Of a stretch of 45,420 nt of DNA, positions 16,632 through 23,733 are shown piece by piece. Location: the NCBI GenBank assembly GCA_002699025.1, contig PABA01000119.1, positions 1 to 45,420 on the forward strand. Reading direction: 5' to 3'. Numbering within the stretch: the first letter of the stretch is position 1; each line of letters begins with the position of its first letter. Source of the stretch: Sandaracinus sp. GTDB lineage: Bacteria; Myxococcota_A; Polyangia; Polyangiales; Houyiibacteriaceae. The position numbers and the translations under genes are program-made. The notes below the pieces were generated by a model. The model was not told where the DNA came from. It was given only the letters and a program-made list of their open reading frames with translations, and did not search any database.

Positions 16632-17090
16632 TCAGCGGCGCTCGGTCGCGACGTTCACGACGATGGTGCGGCCGTCGAGCTCGCTGCCGTCCATCGCGTC
16701 GATGGCCTTCGAGGCGTCCTTGCGGTCGGCCATCGTCACGAAGCCGAAGCCGCGGCTGCGGCCCGTGTCGCGGTCTTCGATGACGACCGCGTCCGAGACC
16801 TCGCCGAAGGCTTCGAAGGCCTTGCGGAGGCCCTCGGTGGTCGTGTCCCAGCTCAGGCTGCCGACGAAGAGCTTCGCGGGGATGGGTGCAGCCGCGCGCG
16901 ACGTGCCACCGCCGCCCTGGAGGTCCGCCATGACCGCCTCGATCGACCGGAGGTCACCGGCGACCTCTTCGGCGGAGACGATCTCGGGCTCCGAGGGGCC
17001 CATCTCGCGGCGCTCGCGGCGGCGCATGGCCTTCTCGCGCTTCTTCTGCTGCTTCTTCTTCTCGCGGGCGCGCTTCTCGGGGCTGCTCAT
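16632..17090 (-). CDS. RRM-domain RNA-binding protein with a basic N-terminal tail
   Basis: A 152-residue single-RRM protein. Residues 5-29 are a Lys/Arg/Glu-rich helical tail, and 32-70 are an acidic/flexible linker. The RRM covers 72-149 with RNP2 LFVGSL (74-79) and RNP1 RGFGFVTM (113-120), both with the aromatic residues that stack on RNA. Such proteins in cyanobacteria and Myxococcota are often cold- or stress-responsive RNA chaperones. ATG 17090 has GGGAG upstream; the frame open further up is leader. The 5' leader around 17140-17185 is notably AT-richer than the surroundings and may hold the promoter. A DEAD-box helicase gene lies immediately upstream on the same strand. Confidence 0.9.
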   Translation of the reverse strand: MSSPEKRAREKKKQQKKREKAMRRRERREMGPSEPEIVSAEEVAGDLRSIEAVMADLQGGGGTSRAAAPIPAKLFVGSLSWDTTTEGLRKAFEAFGEVSDAVVIEDRDTGRSRGFGFVTMADRKDASKAIDAMDGSELDGRTIVVNVATERR

Positions 17091-17329
17091 CGCTGGCTCC
17101 CGGGGCGCGTGGAGAAGGGACTCGGGGAGGACTGGGAGTGGCGGTCTACGTACAAATCTCGTTGCTTTCTCTTGGTGATGCGGGGCTCGGGACGCCGCAT
17201 GCGCCCCGCCCGCGTGCATAGGCATAGCATGAGGACGCCGCCGAAGCCGGGCGACGCCGTCCTGGAGGACACCCTAACGCCGCCCGATGGGAGGGCGAAA
17301 GGGGGGCGCGCCCGAGCCCGGCGGGACGC

Positions 17330-19099
17330 TCAGCCGCGGCCCTTGCGCCGGCCCTTGGGCTTGCGCGAGGGGCCCCGGAACGGCTTGCCGCGCCCCTTGG
17401 GGCGGCGGGGGCGGTCCGGAACGGAGCGGGGTCGCGCCTTGGCGACGGGCACCATGCGGCCCCGGACCTGGATCTGCGGCGAGGTCGCGAGCACGTGCTC
17501 GGCGGCCTCGCGGGCGATGCGGACGAAGCTCTTGTGATCGAGGATCGTGACGCGGCCGATGGTGCTGCCGGGGATCCCGGCGTCGCCCGTGAGGGCGCCG
17601 ACGAGGTCGCCGGGGCGCACGCCGCGGCGCTTGCCGACGGGGAGGAAGAGGTCGAGCTCGTCGCCCGAGGCGGCGTCGAAGCGCGCCGACCCGCCGTGAT
17701 CGCGCGGGCCCCGGTCGCGCGGCGCCTTGCTCGCCCAGCGGGGCGGGGTCTCGTCGAGCTCGCCGCCGAGCGTCACGTTCTCCTTCTCGGCGAGGAGCGA
17801 GAGCGCCGCCGCCGCGATCTGCCGGGCGTCGGCGCCCTCGGGGAGCGCGCCGAGGAGCTCGTCCACGCCCGGCAGGGGCGCGTCGAGGTGCTCGGCCAGG
17901 CGCGCGACGAGGCGCGCGCGCTCGGCGCGGGCGATGGCGGCGTCCGAGGGCGGGTCGACCTTGGCGATGGTGACGCCGAGCTTCTTCTGGAAGAAGCGGA
18001 GGCGGCCCCGCTCGCGCGGGGTGACGAGGCTGATGGCGACGCCGTCGCGGCCGGCGCGACCCGTGCGCCCGATGCGGTGCACGTACTCCTCCGGCGCGGG
18101 CGGGAGGTCGTAGTTGATGACGTGGCTGACCGTGTCCACGTCGATGCCGCGGGCGGCGACGTCGGTGGCGACGACGACCTGCAGGCGCCCGGCGCGGAAG
18201 CGCATGAGCACGCGCTCGCGGGCGGCCTGGTTGAGGTCGCCGTGGAGCGCGTCGACGGAGAGGCCGCGCTTGGCGAGGGCGTCGGCCGTCTCGGCGCAGC
18301 CGGCGCGCGTCCGGCAGAAGACGATGGCGCCCGTGAGGGGCTCGGCGGCGAGGAGGCGCTCGAGGGCGTCGAGCTTGTGGCGCTCGGGGACGAGGATGCC
18401 GCGCTGCTCGATGTGGTCGACGCTGAGGGCCGAGTCCTCGACCTGGACCTCGATCGGATCCGGGAGGCGGTTCTCGGCGACGGCCTGGATGGGGGGCGGC
18501 ATGGTGGCCGAGAAGAGGGCCACCTGGCGCGAGTCCGGGGCGCGCTCGAAGACCCGCTCGACGTCCTCGAAGAAGCCCATGCGGAGCATCTCGTCGGCCT
18601 CGTCGAGGACGAGGAGCTCGAGGGCGGAGAGGTCCAGGGTGCCGCGCTCGACGTGGTCGAGGACGCGGCCGGGCGTGCCGACGACGATGGGGACGCCGCG
18701 GCGGAGGGCCTTGAGCTGCGGGCCGTAGGCGGCGCCGCCGTAGACCGTGACCATCTCGATGGGGAGGCCCTCGGCGAAGGAGCGGAGCGCCTTCGTCACC
18801 TGGAGGGCGAGCTCGCGGGTGGGCGTGAGGACCAGAGCGCGGACGCCGTCCGAGTCGGGGCGCGCCGTCGCGACCACGCGCTGGAGGAGCGGGAGGCCGA
18901 AGGCGGCGGTCTTGCCGGAGCCCGTGCGGGCGCGACCGATGACGTCGCGGCCCTCGAGGAGGGGCGGCATGGCCTCGGCCTGGATGGGGGTGGGTGCGTC
19001 GAAGCCGATCGCCCCGAGGGCGTGGACGATGCGCGGGTCGAAGCCGAAGGCGTCGAACGCGCCAGCAGTCTCGGAGGGGAGATCGGAAGGGGAAGGCAT
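17330..19099 (-). CDS. DEAD-box RNA helicase, DeaD/CsdA-like
   Basis: A 589-residue ATP-dependent RNA helicase. It contains a Q motif near 18-42 (GFD-APTPIQ), Walker A ARTGSGKT (57-64), PTRELA, TPGR, DEAD (166-169), SAT (197-199), TDVAARGID and HRIGRTGRAG. After the two RecA domains come a helical segment and a DbpA/CsdA-type RNA-binding domain (VRPGDLVGALTGDAGIPGSTIG...). A Lys/Arg/Pro/Gly-rich tail, useful for unspecific RNA binding, follows. ATG 19099 has AAGGGA six bases upstream. Likely roles are ribosome assembly and RNA unwinding, especially in the cold. The RRM protein gene lies 239 bases downstream in the same direction, a sensible functional neighbour. Confidence 0.95.
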   Translation of the reverse strand: MPSPSDLPSETAGAFDAFGFDPRIVHALGAIGFDAPTPIQAEAMPPLLEGRDVIGRARTGSGKTAAFGLPLLQRVVATARPDSDGVRALVLTPTRELALQVTKALRSFAEGLPIEMVTVYGGAAYGPQLKALRRGVPIVVGTPGRVLDHVERGTLDLSALELLVLDEADEMLRMGFFEDVERVFERAPDSRQVALFSATMPPPIQAVAENRLPDPIEVQVEDSALSVDHIEQRGILVPERHKLDALERLLAAEPLTGAIVFCRTRAGCAETADALAKRGLSVDALHGDLNQAARERVLMRFRAGRLQVVVATDVAARGIDVDTVSHVINYDLPPAPEEYVHRIGRTGRAGRDGVAISLVTPRERGRLRFFQKKLGVTIAKVDPPSDAAIARAERARLVARLAEHLDAPLPGVDELLGALPEGADARQIAAAALSLLAEKENVTLGGELDETPPRWASKAPRDRGPRDHGGSARFDAASGDELDLFLPVGKRRGVRPGDLVGALTGDAGIPGSTIGRVTILDHKSFVRIAREAAEHVLATSPQIQVRGRMVPVAKARPRSVPDRPRRPKGRGKPFRGPSRKPKGRRKGRG

Positions 19100-19150
19100 G
19101 AGCAGTCCCTTGCTATGCGCATGATCCGCCCCTCGCGCCACCCGAAGCGG

Positions 19151-19850
19151 CGGTTTCCGCTCGCTGCGCTCGCGGTTTCTTGGCTTACCAGCGGGCCCGT
19201 GGGGCCCTCGGCGCGACCTTTGGTCGCGTCACACGGGTCGGTTCTTCGTCGGTACACGAACGCGGCTCCGTGGGGCCGGGCGACCGGGCAGATGCTGGAG
19301 CGCTCCCCCTCCGCAGTGGCGGGGCTTTACCGCTCTCGCGGCCGGTGCGCTCCCCCGACGGTGCGGTGACTCTGCCGCTATCACGGCGGTTTCCGCTCGC
19401 TACGCTCGCTGTTTTGCTTACCAGCGCGGCCGTGGGCCGCTCGGCGCCGCCTGCGGCGGCGTCACACGGGTCGGTTCTTCGTCGGTACACGAACGCGGCT
19501 CCGTCGGGCCGGGCGACGGGGCAGATGCTGGAGCGCTCCCCTCCGCAGTGGCGGGGCTTTGCCGCTTTCGCGGCCGGAGCGCCCCCCTCCGCAGTGGCGG
19601 GGCTTTGCCGCTCTCGCGGCCAGTGCGCTCCCCGACGGTGCGGTGGCTTTGCCGCTATCGCGGCGTCTTCCGCTCGTTTCGCTCGCGGCTTCTCAGGCTT
19701 GCCAGCGGGCCCGTGGGGCCGTCGGCGCGACCTTCGGTCGCGTCACACGGGTCGGTTCTTCGTCGGAACGCGGCTCCGTGGGGCCGGGTGACGGGGCAGA
19801 TGCTGGAGCGCTCCCCTTCGCGGTGCGGTGACTTCGCGGCCGGCTGGACT
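19151..19850. repeat. Three tandem copies of a 236-277 base hairpin-rich repeat
   Basis: Copies run 19151-19386, 19387-19663 and 19664 to about 19850. Copy 2 contains an internal duplication of about 48 bases and copy 3 is shortened. Each holds a conserved core with GCTT(A/G)CCAGCG, two hairpins, CACACGGGTCGGTTCTTCGTC and GCAGATGCTGGAGCGCTCCCC. The arms of both hairpins change in step between copies. No gene is supported in 19100-19930: open frames exist but differ between copies by frame and content. The same core recurs at 44.6-44.8 kb. Confidence 0.8.
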
Positions 19851-19885
19851 ACTCCGCTGGTCTGCTGGGCGCCCGATCTCTTCGG

Positions 19886-19906
19886 CCGGGATTCGCAGAA
19901 TCCCGG
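19886..19906 (-). terminator. Hairpin after the secreted protein gene
   Basis: A perfect nine-pair stem, CCGGGATTC-GCA-GAATCCCGG, starts 25 bases past the leftward stop at 19931. No T-run follows on the minus strand, so it is a terminator-like hairpin and may need Rho. Its GGGATTC/GAATCCC core is shared with the hairpin at 23679-23704. Confidence 0.5.
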
Positions 19907-19930
19907 TTCAGCGGCGGCCGGAGGCCGTCG

Positions 19931-20848
19931 CTAGGGGGGGCACTCGACGTTGGAGGCGAAGACCCAGGCGCGGCGGGCGGCGAGGAAGAGCCAGGGGCCG
20001 CGGTTGTCGTCGACGCGGTGCGTGGTGCCGTTCGCGAGCGTGCCCCGGGCCTCGCTGCGGGAGCTGGGGCGAGCGCGGAGCGTGGTCTCGCCGTCGTCGT
20101 CGGCGATGGTGGCGCGCGCACAGCCGGAGGCCGTGGGGCCGGCCTCGCCCGGGGTCATGGTGTCGACGTCGACTTCGCAGAGCGAGCCGCGGCCGGCGGC
20201 CTGGGCGCGGGCGTGGGCCCGGGCGCGGAGGCGCGGCGGCGGGGCGACGTCGCGGGCGGAGGGCAGGAGGCAGAGCACCTGGTCCCGATCGTTCAGCGCG
20301 TCGGGGCGACCGCCGGCCCGGACGCCCTCGCGGACCGCGTCCACCGCCGCCACGTAGGCGCGCACGCTGCCGCCGTCGACGCCGTCCCCGTCGTGGGCCA
20401 TGTCCCGGAGCTCCGCGTACATCATCCGCCAGAGCTCGTCGCGCCGCGTGAGCGTCGGCCGCCCGCGGACCGAGGGGTAGGCGAGCGTCGAGCGGACGAG
20501 GCGGAGCCCGCGGCGCGTCCGCTGGAGCACCAGGCTGCCGGGCCCCTCGCCGTCGTCCAGGTCCACGACCAGCGTGATCCGATCGCCCTCGAGGCGCGCC
20601 TCGTCGAAGGGCCAGCCGGTGCTGTAGACGTTCTCGAGGAAGAGCTCGCCGGCGAGCGCGCCGTTCTCGATGCCGAGCTCGAACGCGAGCTTCACCTGCA
20701 TGTCGCGCCCCTCGGCACCCCAGATGCCCACCAGATCGGCGAGCGCGTGCGGGTCCTCCGGCTCCTCCACCCCGGGCGGCTGGGCGTCCGAAGACGCCGC
20801 GGGGAGCACGAGCAGGAGGGCGACGAGAGCGGGGATGGAGCGCGACAC
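19931..20848 (-). CDS. Secreted protein of unknown function
   Basis: A 305-residue protein with a signal peptide (SRSIPALVALLLVLPAASSDAQ) and cleavage expected after Asp-Ala. The mature N-terminal half (DLVGIWGAEGRDMQVKLAFELG...) looks like a lipocalin-like or beta-sandwich fold, and the rest is mixed and Arg-rich. Two cysteines near the middle and two near the end may form disulfides. I do not recognise the family. I chose GTG 20848 because it places the signal peptide at the N-terminus; a TTG at 20881 would add 11 residues and has a G-rich stretch upstream. It is followed by a hairpin and preceded by the tRNA gene on the same strand. Confidence 0.7.
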   Translation of the reverse strand: MSRSIPALVALLLVLPAASSDAQPPGVEEPEDPHALADLVGIWGAEGRDMQVKLAFELGIENGALAGELFLENVYSTGWPFDEARLEGDRITLVVDLDDGEGPGSLVLQRTRRGLRLVRSTLAYPSVRGRPTLTRRDELWRMMYAELRDMAHDGDGVDGGSVRAYVAAVDAVREGVRAGGRPDALNDRDQVLCLLPSARDVAPPPRLRARAHARAQAAGRGSLCEVDVDTMTPGEAGPTASGCARATIADDDGETTLRARPSSRSEARGTLANGTTHRVDDNRGPWLFLAARRAWVFASNVECPP

Positions 20849-20917
20849 GGTGCTACGAGGGTAGCGGAATCCTGCACCCAATGGACACGCCCCCCGTTCG
20901 GGGACGCTGCCGCTCGG

Positions 20918-20991
20918 CGCCTCCTCGAGGATTCGAACCTCGGACCGTCGGCTTAGAAGGCCGCTGCTCTATCCGGCTGAGCTAAGGAGGC
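20918..20991 (-). tRNA. tRNA-Arg(UCU)
   Basis: The minus strand folds into a standard cloverleaf. The acceptor stem GCCTCCT/AGGAGGC is perfect, the D arm is GCTC/GAGC, the anticodon loop is CTTCTAA with TCT at 20955-20957, and the T arm is CGAGG-TTCGAAT-CCTCG. The anticodon stem has four pairs plus a G-A mismatch at its outer end. The 3' CCA is not encoded (CCG follows the discriminator). It reads AGA codons, rare in such a GC-rich genome. Confidence 0.95.
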
Positions 20992-21342
20992 GGGTCGGGG
21001 GGCAGTGTATGGCGGCGCGCGGGGACCTCAAGTGGGCGGTCGACGGCGGGGCGGGCGCGAGGGCCGGGCGCTCGGGGACCTCGAGGGGGCGCCCGGCGGA
21101 GGCGCGGTGGGCGAGGCGCGGTGGGCGAGGCGCGAGGCGCTCGATCCGCGCGGTGGAAGAGGGCGCTCGCGGGGGGTGGATCGCGTTCCAGCCGGGGCGG
21201 GCGAGGCGTGAGGACGGCCGGCGCACCCGCCGCGCGGCTCTGGTAGGGTCCGCGCCGCAGCCGGGCGACCCGCCCCACCCCGCCCGCCCGCGCGCGGGCG
21301 ATGACGAGAAGCCGCGCCCGACGCGCGCGGAGAGGAGACACG
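20992..21342. other. Spacer between tRNA-Arg and the formaldehyde dehydrogenase gene
   Basis: No gene is supported in these 351 bases. They must hold the leftward tRNA promoter and the rightward promoter of the formaldehyde pair. There is a short direct repeat, GAGGCGCGGTGGGC, twice in a row near 21104-21131. No riboswitch or clear operator is visible. Confidence 0.4.
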
Positions 21343-22452
21343 ATGAAGATCAAGGCCGCCGTCGCGTACGAAGCGAAGAAGCCCCTCACGATCGAGGAGA
21401 TCGATCTCGAGGGCCCGAAGGAGGGCGAGGTCCTCGTCGAGCTGAAGGCCACGGGCGTCTGCCACACGGACGCCTACACGCTCTCGGGCGCGGACCCGGA
21501 GGGCCTCTTCCCCTCGGTGCTCGGCCACGAGGGCGCGGGCGTCGTCGTCGACGTCGGCCCGGGCGTCACCTCGCTCGCGAAGGGCGACCACGTCATCCCG
21601 CTCTACACGCCGGAGTGCCGCGGCTGTAAGTTCTGCCTCTCGCAGAAGACGAACCTCTGCCAGGCCATCCGCGCCACCCAGGGCAAGGGCCTCATGCCCG
21701 ACGGCACCAGCCGCTTCTCGGCGAACGGCAAGATGGTGCACCACTTCATGGGCACCTCGACCTTCGCGACCCACACGGTCCTCCCGGAGATCGCCCTCGC
21801 CAAGGTCCGGAAGGACGCCCCCCTCGACAAGGTCTGCCTCCTCGGCTGTGGCGTGACGACGGGCCTCGGCGCCGTCCTGAACACGGCGAAGGTGGAGCCC
21901 GGCGCGAACGTGGTCGTCTTCGGCCTCGGCGGCGTCGGCCTCTCGGTCATCCAGGGCGCGAAGATGGCGGGCGCGCGCATGATCGTCGGCGTCGACCTGA
22001 ACCCGGCGAAGAAGGCGCTCGGCGAGGCCATGGGCATGACCCACTTCGTGAACCCGTCGGAGGTCGAGAACCTCGTCGACCACCTCGTGCAGCTCACGGA
22101 CGGCGGCGCCGACTACAGCTTCGAGTGCATCGGCAAGGTCGAGGTGATGCGCCAGGCCCTCGAGTGCTGCCACAAGGGCTGGGGCGAGTCGGTCATCATC
22201 GGCGTCGCCGGCTCGGGCGAGGAGATCTCCACGCGCCCCTTCCAGCTCGTCACCGGACGCGTCTGGAAGGGCTCGGCGTTCGGCGGCTACCGCGGCCGGA
22301 CGGACGTCCCGATGCTCGTCGACTGGTACATGGAGGGGCGCATCGACATCGACTCGATGGTCACCCACACGATGGGCCTCGAGGACATCAACGACGCCTT
22401 CGACCTGATGCACGAGGGCAAGTCGATCCGCTCGATCATCACCTTCGCCTGA
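21343..22452 (+). CDS. frmA: S-(hydroxymethyl)glutathione dehydrogenase / class III alcohol dehydrogenase
   Basis: A 369-residue zinc alcohol dehydrogenase, the usual class III length. It oxidises S-hydroxymethylglutathione, formed from formaldehyde and glutathione, to S-formylglutathione with NAD+. Catalytic zinc ligands are C40 (GVCHTD), H62 (GHEGAG) and the later GCGV cysteine. The structural zinc site is C92, C95, C98 and C106. A Rossmann GLGGVG motif binds NAD. ATG 21343 has a perfect AGGAG seven bases upstream; the frame open to 21301 is leader. The next gene hydrolyses the product, making a two-step cytoplasmic detoxification operon. Confidence 0.97.
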   Translation: MKIKAAVAYEAKKPLTIEEIDLEGPKEGEVLVELKATGVCHTDAYTLSGADPEGLFPSVLGHEGAGVVVDVGPGVTSLAKGDHVIPLYTPECRGCKFCLSQKTNLCQAIRATQGKGLMPDGTSRFSANGKMVHHFMGTSTFATHTVLPEIALAKVRKDAPLDKVCLLGCGVTTGLGAVLNTAKVEPGANVVVFGLGGVGLSVIQGAKMAGARMIVGVDLNPAKKALGEAMGMTHFVNPSEVENLVDHLVQLTDGGADYSFECIGKVEVMRQALECCHKGWGESVIIGVAGSGEEISTRPFQLVTGRVWKGSAFGGYRGRTDVPMLVDWYMEGRIDIDSMVTHTMGLEDINDAFDLMHEGKSIRSIITFA

Positions 22453-22530
22453 GCGAGCGAACGAGCGAACGACCGAGCGAACGTCCGAGCGAGCGCCCGA
22501 GCGAACGCCTGAGCGAGCGCGCGAGCGCAC
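22453..22530 (+). repeat. 12-base tandem repeat in the frmA-fghA spacer
   Basis: Directly after the frmA stop lies a run of about six degenerate 12-base units of the CGAGCGAACG(N)C type. The repeats fill most of the 110-base spacer before the hydrolase start. Read in one frame they would encode SERP-like tetrapeptides, but stops interrupt and no ribosome site supports translation. The run may be slippage-derived filler. Confidence 0.6.
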
Positions 22531-22562
22531 CAGCGCCTCCTCCCTCCTTCCAGAGCCATGAC

Positions 22563-23408
22563 ATGAGCGACCTCGAGACCCTCGAAGAGCACGCCAGCTT
22601 CGGCGGCACCACCGGCTTCTACTCCCACGACTCGGAGGCCTGCGGCGGGCCCATGCGCTTCGCCGTCTACCAGCCCCCGCAGGCGAAGGAGGGGCCCGTC
22701 CCCGTCGTCTTCTTCCTCAGCGGGCTCACCTGCACGGCGGACAACTTCACGACGAAAGCCGGCGCCCAGCGCGTCGCCGCCGAGCTCGGCCTGCTCCTCG
22801 TCATGCCGGACACGAGCCCGCGCGGCGCCGGTTACCCAGGAGAGGACGAGGGCTGGGACTTCGGCACGGGCGCCGGCTTCTACGTCGACGCCACCGAGGC
22901 GCCCTGGTCGGCGCGCTACCGCATGTACAGCTACGTCACCGAGGAGCTCCCGGCCCTCGTCGACGCGGCCTTCCCGACGAAGGGCCCGGCCCATCGGAGC
23001 GTCTTCGGGCACTCCATGGGCGGGCACGGCGCGCTGGTCCTCGGGCTCCGCGAGCCGACGAAGTGGCGCTCCATCTCCGCCCTCTCGCCCATCGTCGCGC
23101 CGACGCAGGTGCCGTGGGGGCACAAGGCCTTCGGCGGCTACCTCGGCGAGGATCGGGAGGCGTGGAAGGCCTATGACGCGACCGAGCTGGTGGCGAAGAC
23201 GCAGCACCCGGCGCCGATCCTGATCGACCAGGGCACGGCGGACGGCTTCCTCGAGGAGCAGCTCCGCCCGGAGCTCTTCCAGGCCGCCTGCGCGAGCGCG
23301 GGCCAGGCCCTCGAGCTGCGCATGCAGGACGGCTACGACCACAGCTACTACTTCATCGCCACCTTCGTGGAAGACCACCTCCGGCACCACGCCGCCCACC
23401 TCGGCTGA
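22563..23408 (+). CDS. fghA: S-formylglutathione hydrolase
   Basis: A 281-residue alpha/beta hydrolase (esterase D family) that cleaves S-formylglutathione to formate and glutathione, step two of formaldehyde removal. The catalytic triad is visible: S151 in GHSMGG, D227 in DQGTADGF and H260 in GYDHSYYF. The oxyanion region LSGLTCT is at 52-58, with the family cysteine at C57. The length matches the family (about 280). It is co-directional with frmA after a 110-base repeat-bearing spacer. ATG 22563 gives the typical N-terminus with no competing start nearby. Confidence 0.96.
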   Translation: MSDLETLEEHASFGGTTGFYSHDSEACGGPMRFAVYQPPQAKEGPVPVVFFLSGLTCTADNFTTKAGAQRVAAELGLLLVMPDTSPRGAGYPGEDEGWDFGTGAGFYVDATEAPWSARYRMYSYVTEELPALVDAAFPTKGPAHRSVFGHSMGGHGALVLGLREPTKWRSISALSPIVAPTQVPWGHKAFGGYLGEDREAWKAYDATELVAKTQHPAPILIDQGTADGFLEEQLRPELFQAACASAGQALELRMQDGYDHSYYFIATFVEDHLRHHAAHLG

Positions 23409-23428
23409 CCCCTCCGGCTGCTGCCCCG

Positions 23429-23655
23429 CCCTTCGGTCGGGGGCTGTCCGCCGTCCGCTTTCCGCTGTCCGTGGGGGGCGGTCGGCTGCTCCGGTCCATG
23501 CCGCTTCGCGGAGAGGGGGCGGATGGCCGCGCGCGCGGGTTTCCCCTCCCTTCGGTCGGGGGCGGTCCGCCGTCCGCTTTCCGCTGTCCGTGGGGGGCGG
23601 TCGGCTGCCCGGGTGCATGCCGCTTCGCGGAGAGCGGGGGCGGATGGCGGGCGCG
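23429..23655. repeat. 119-base tandem duplication
   Basis: Two copies, 23429-23547 and 23548 to about 23655, share CCCTTCGGTCGGGGGC, a TCCGCCGTCCGCTTTCCGC segment, GTGGGGGGCGGTCGGCTG and CATGCCGCTTCGCGGAGAG. They differ by scattered substitutions and by a GGTCC versus GGTGC change. The stretch lies between convergent genes (fghA and the tamA-like gene), and no gene is supported in it. Confidence 0.75.
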
Positions 23656-23678
23656 CATGGCGACGCGCGCGTCTCCAC

Positions 23679-23704
23679 GCGGGATTCCTCCCGAGGAATC
23701 CCGC
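23679..23704 (-). terminator. Long perfect hairpin between convergent genes
   Basis: Arms GCGGGATTCCTC and GAGGAATCCCGC are exact complements of 12 bases around a two-base centre. The hairpin is 30 bases past the leftward stop at 23734 and 271 bases past the fghA stop. No T-run is present on either side. Position suggests transcription termination for the tamB-tamA operon. Confidence 0.5.
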
Positions 23705-23733
23705 AGAGCGCCAGGCCGCAGGGCTGGCGCTGG

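Noticed and set aside
19100-19930. Insertion sequence or gene remnant in the repeats
   Set aside because: No transposase frame or terminal inverted repeats with target duplication are visible. Frames across copies do not encode the same protein.
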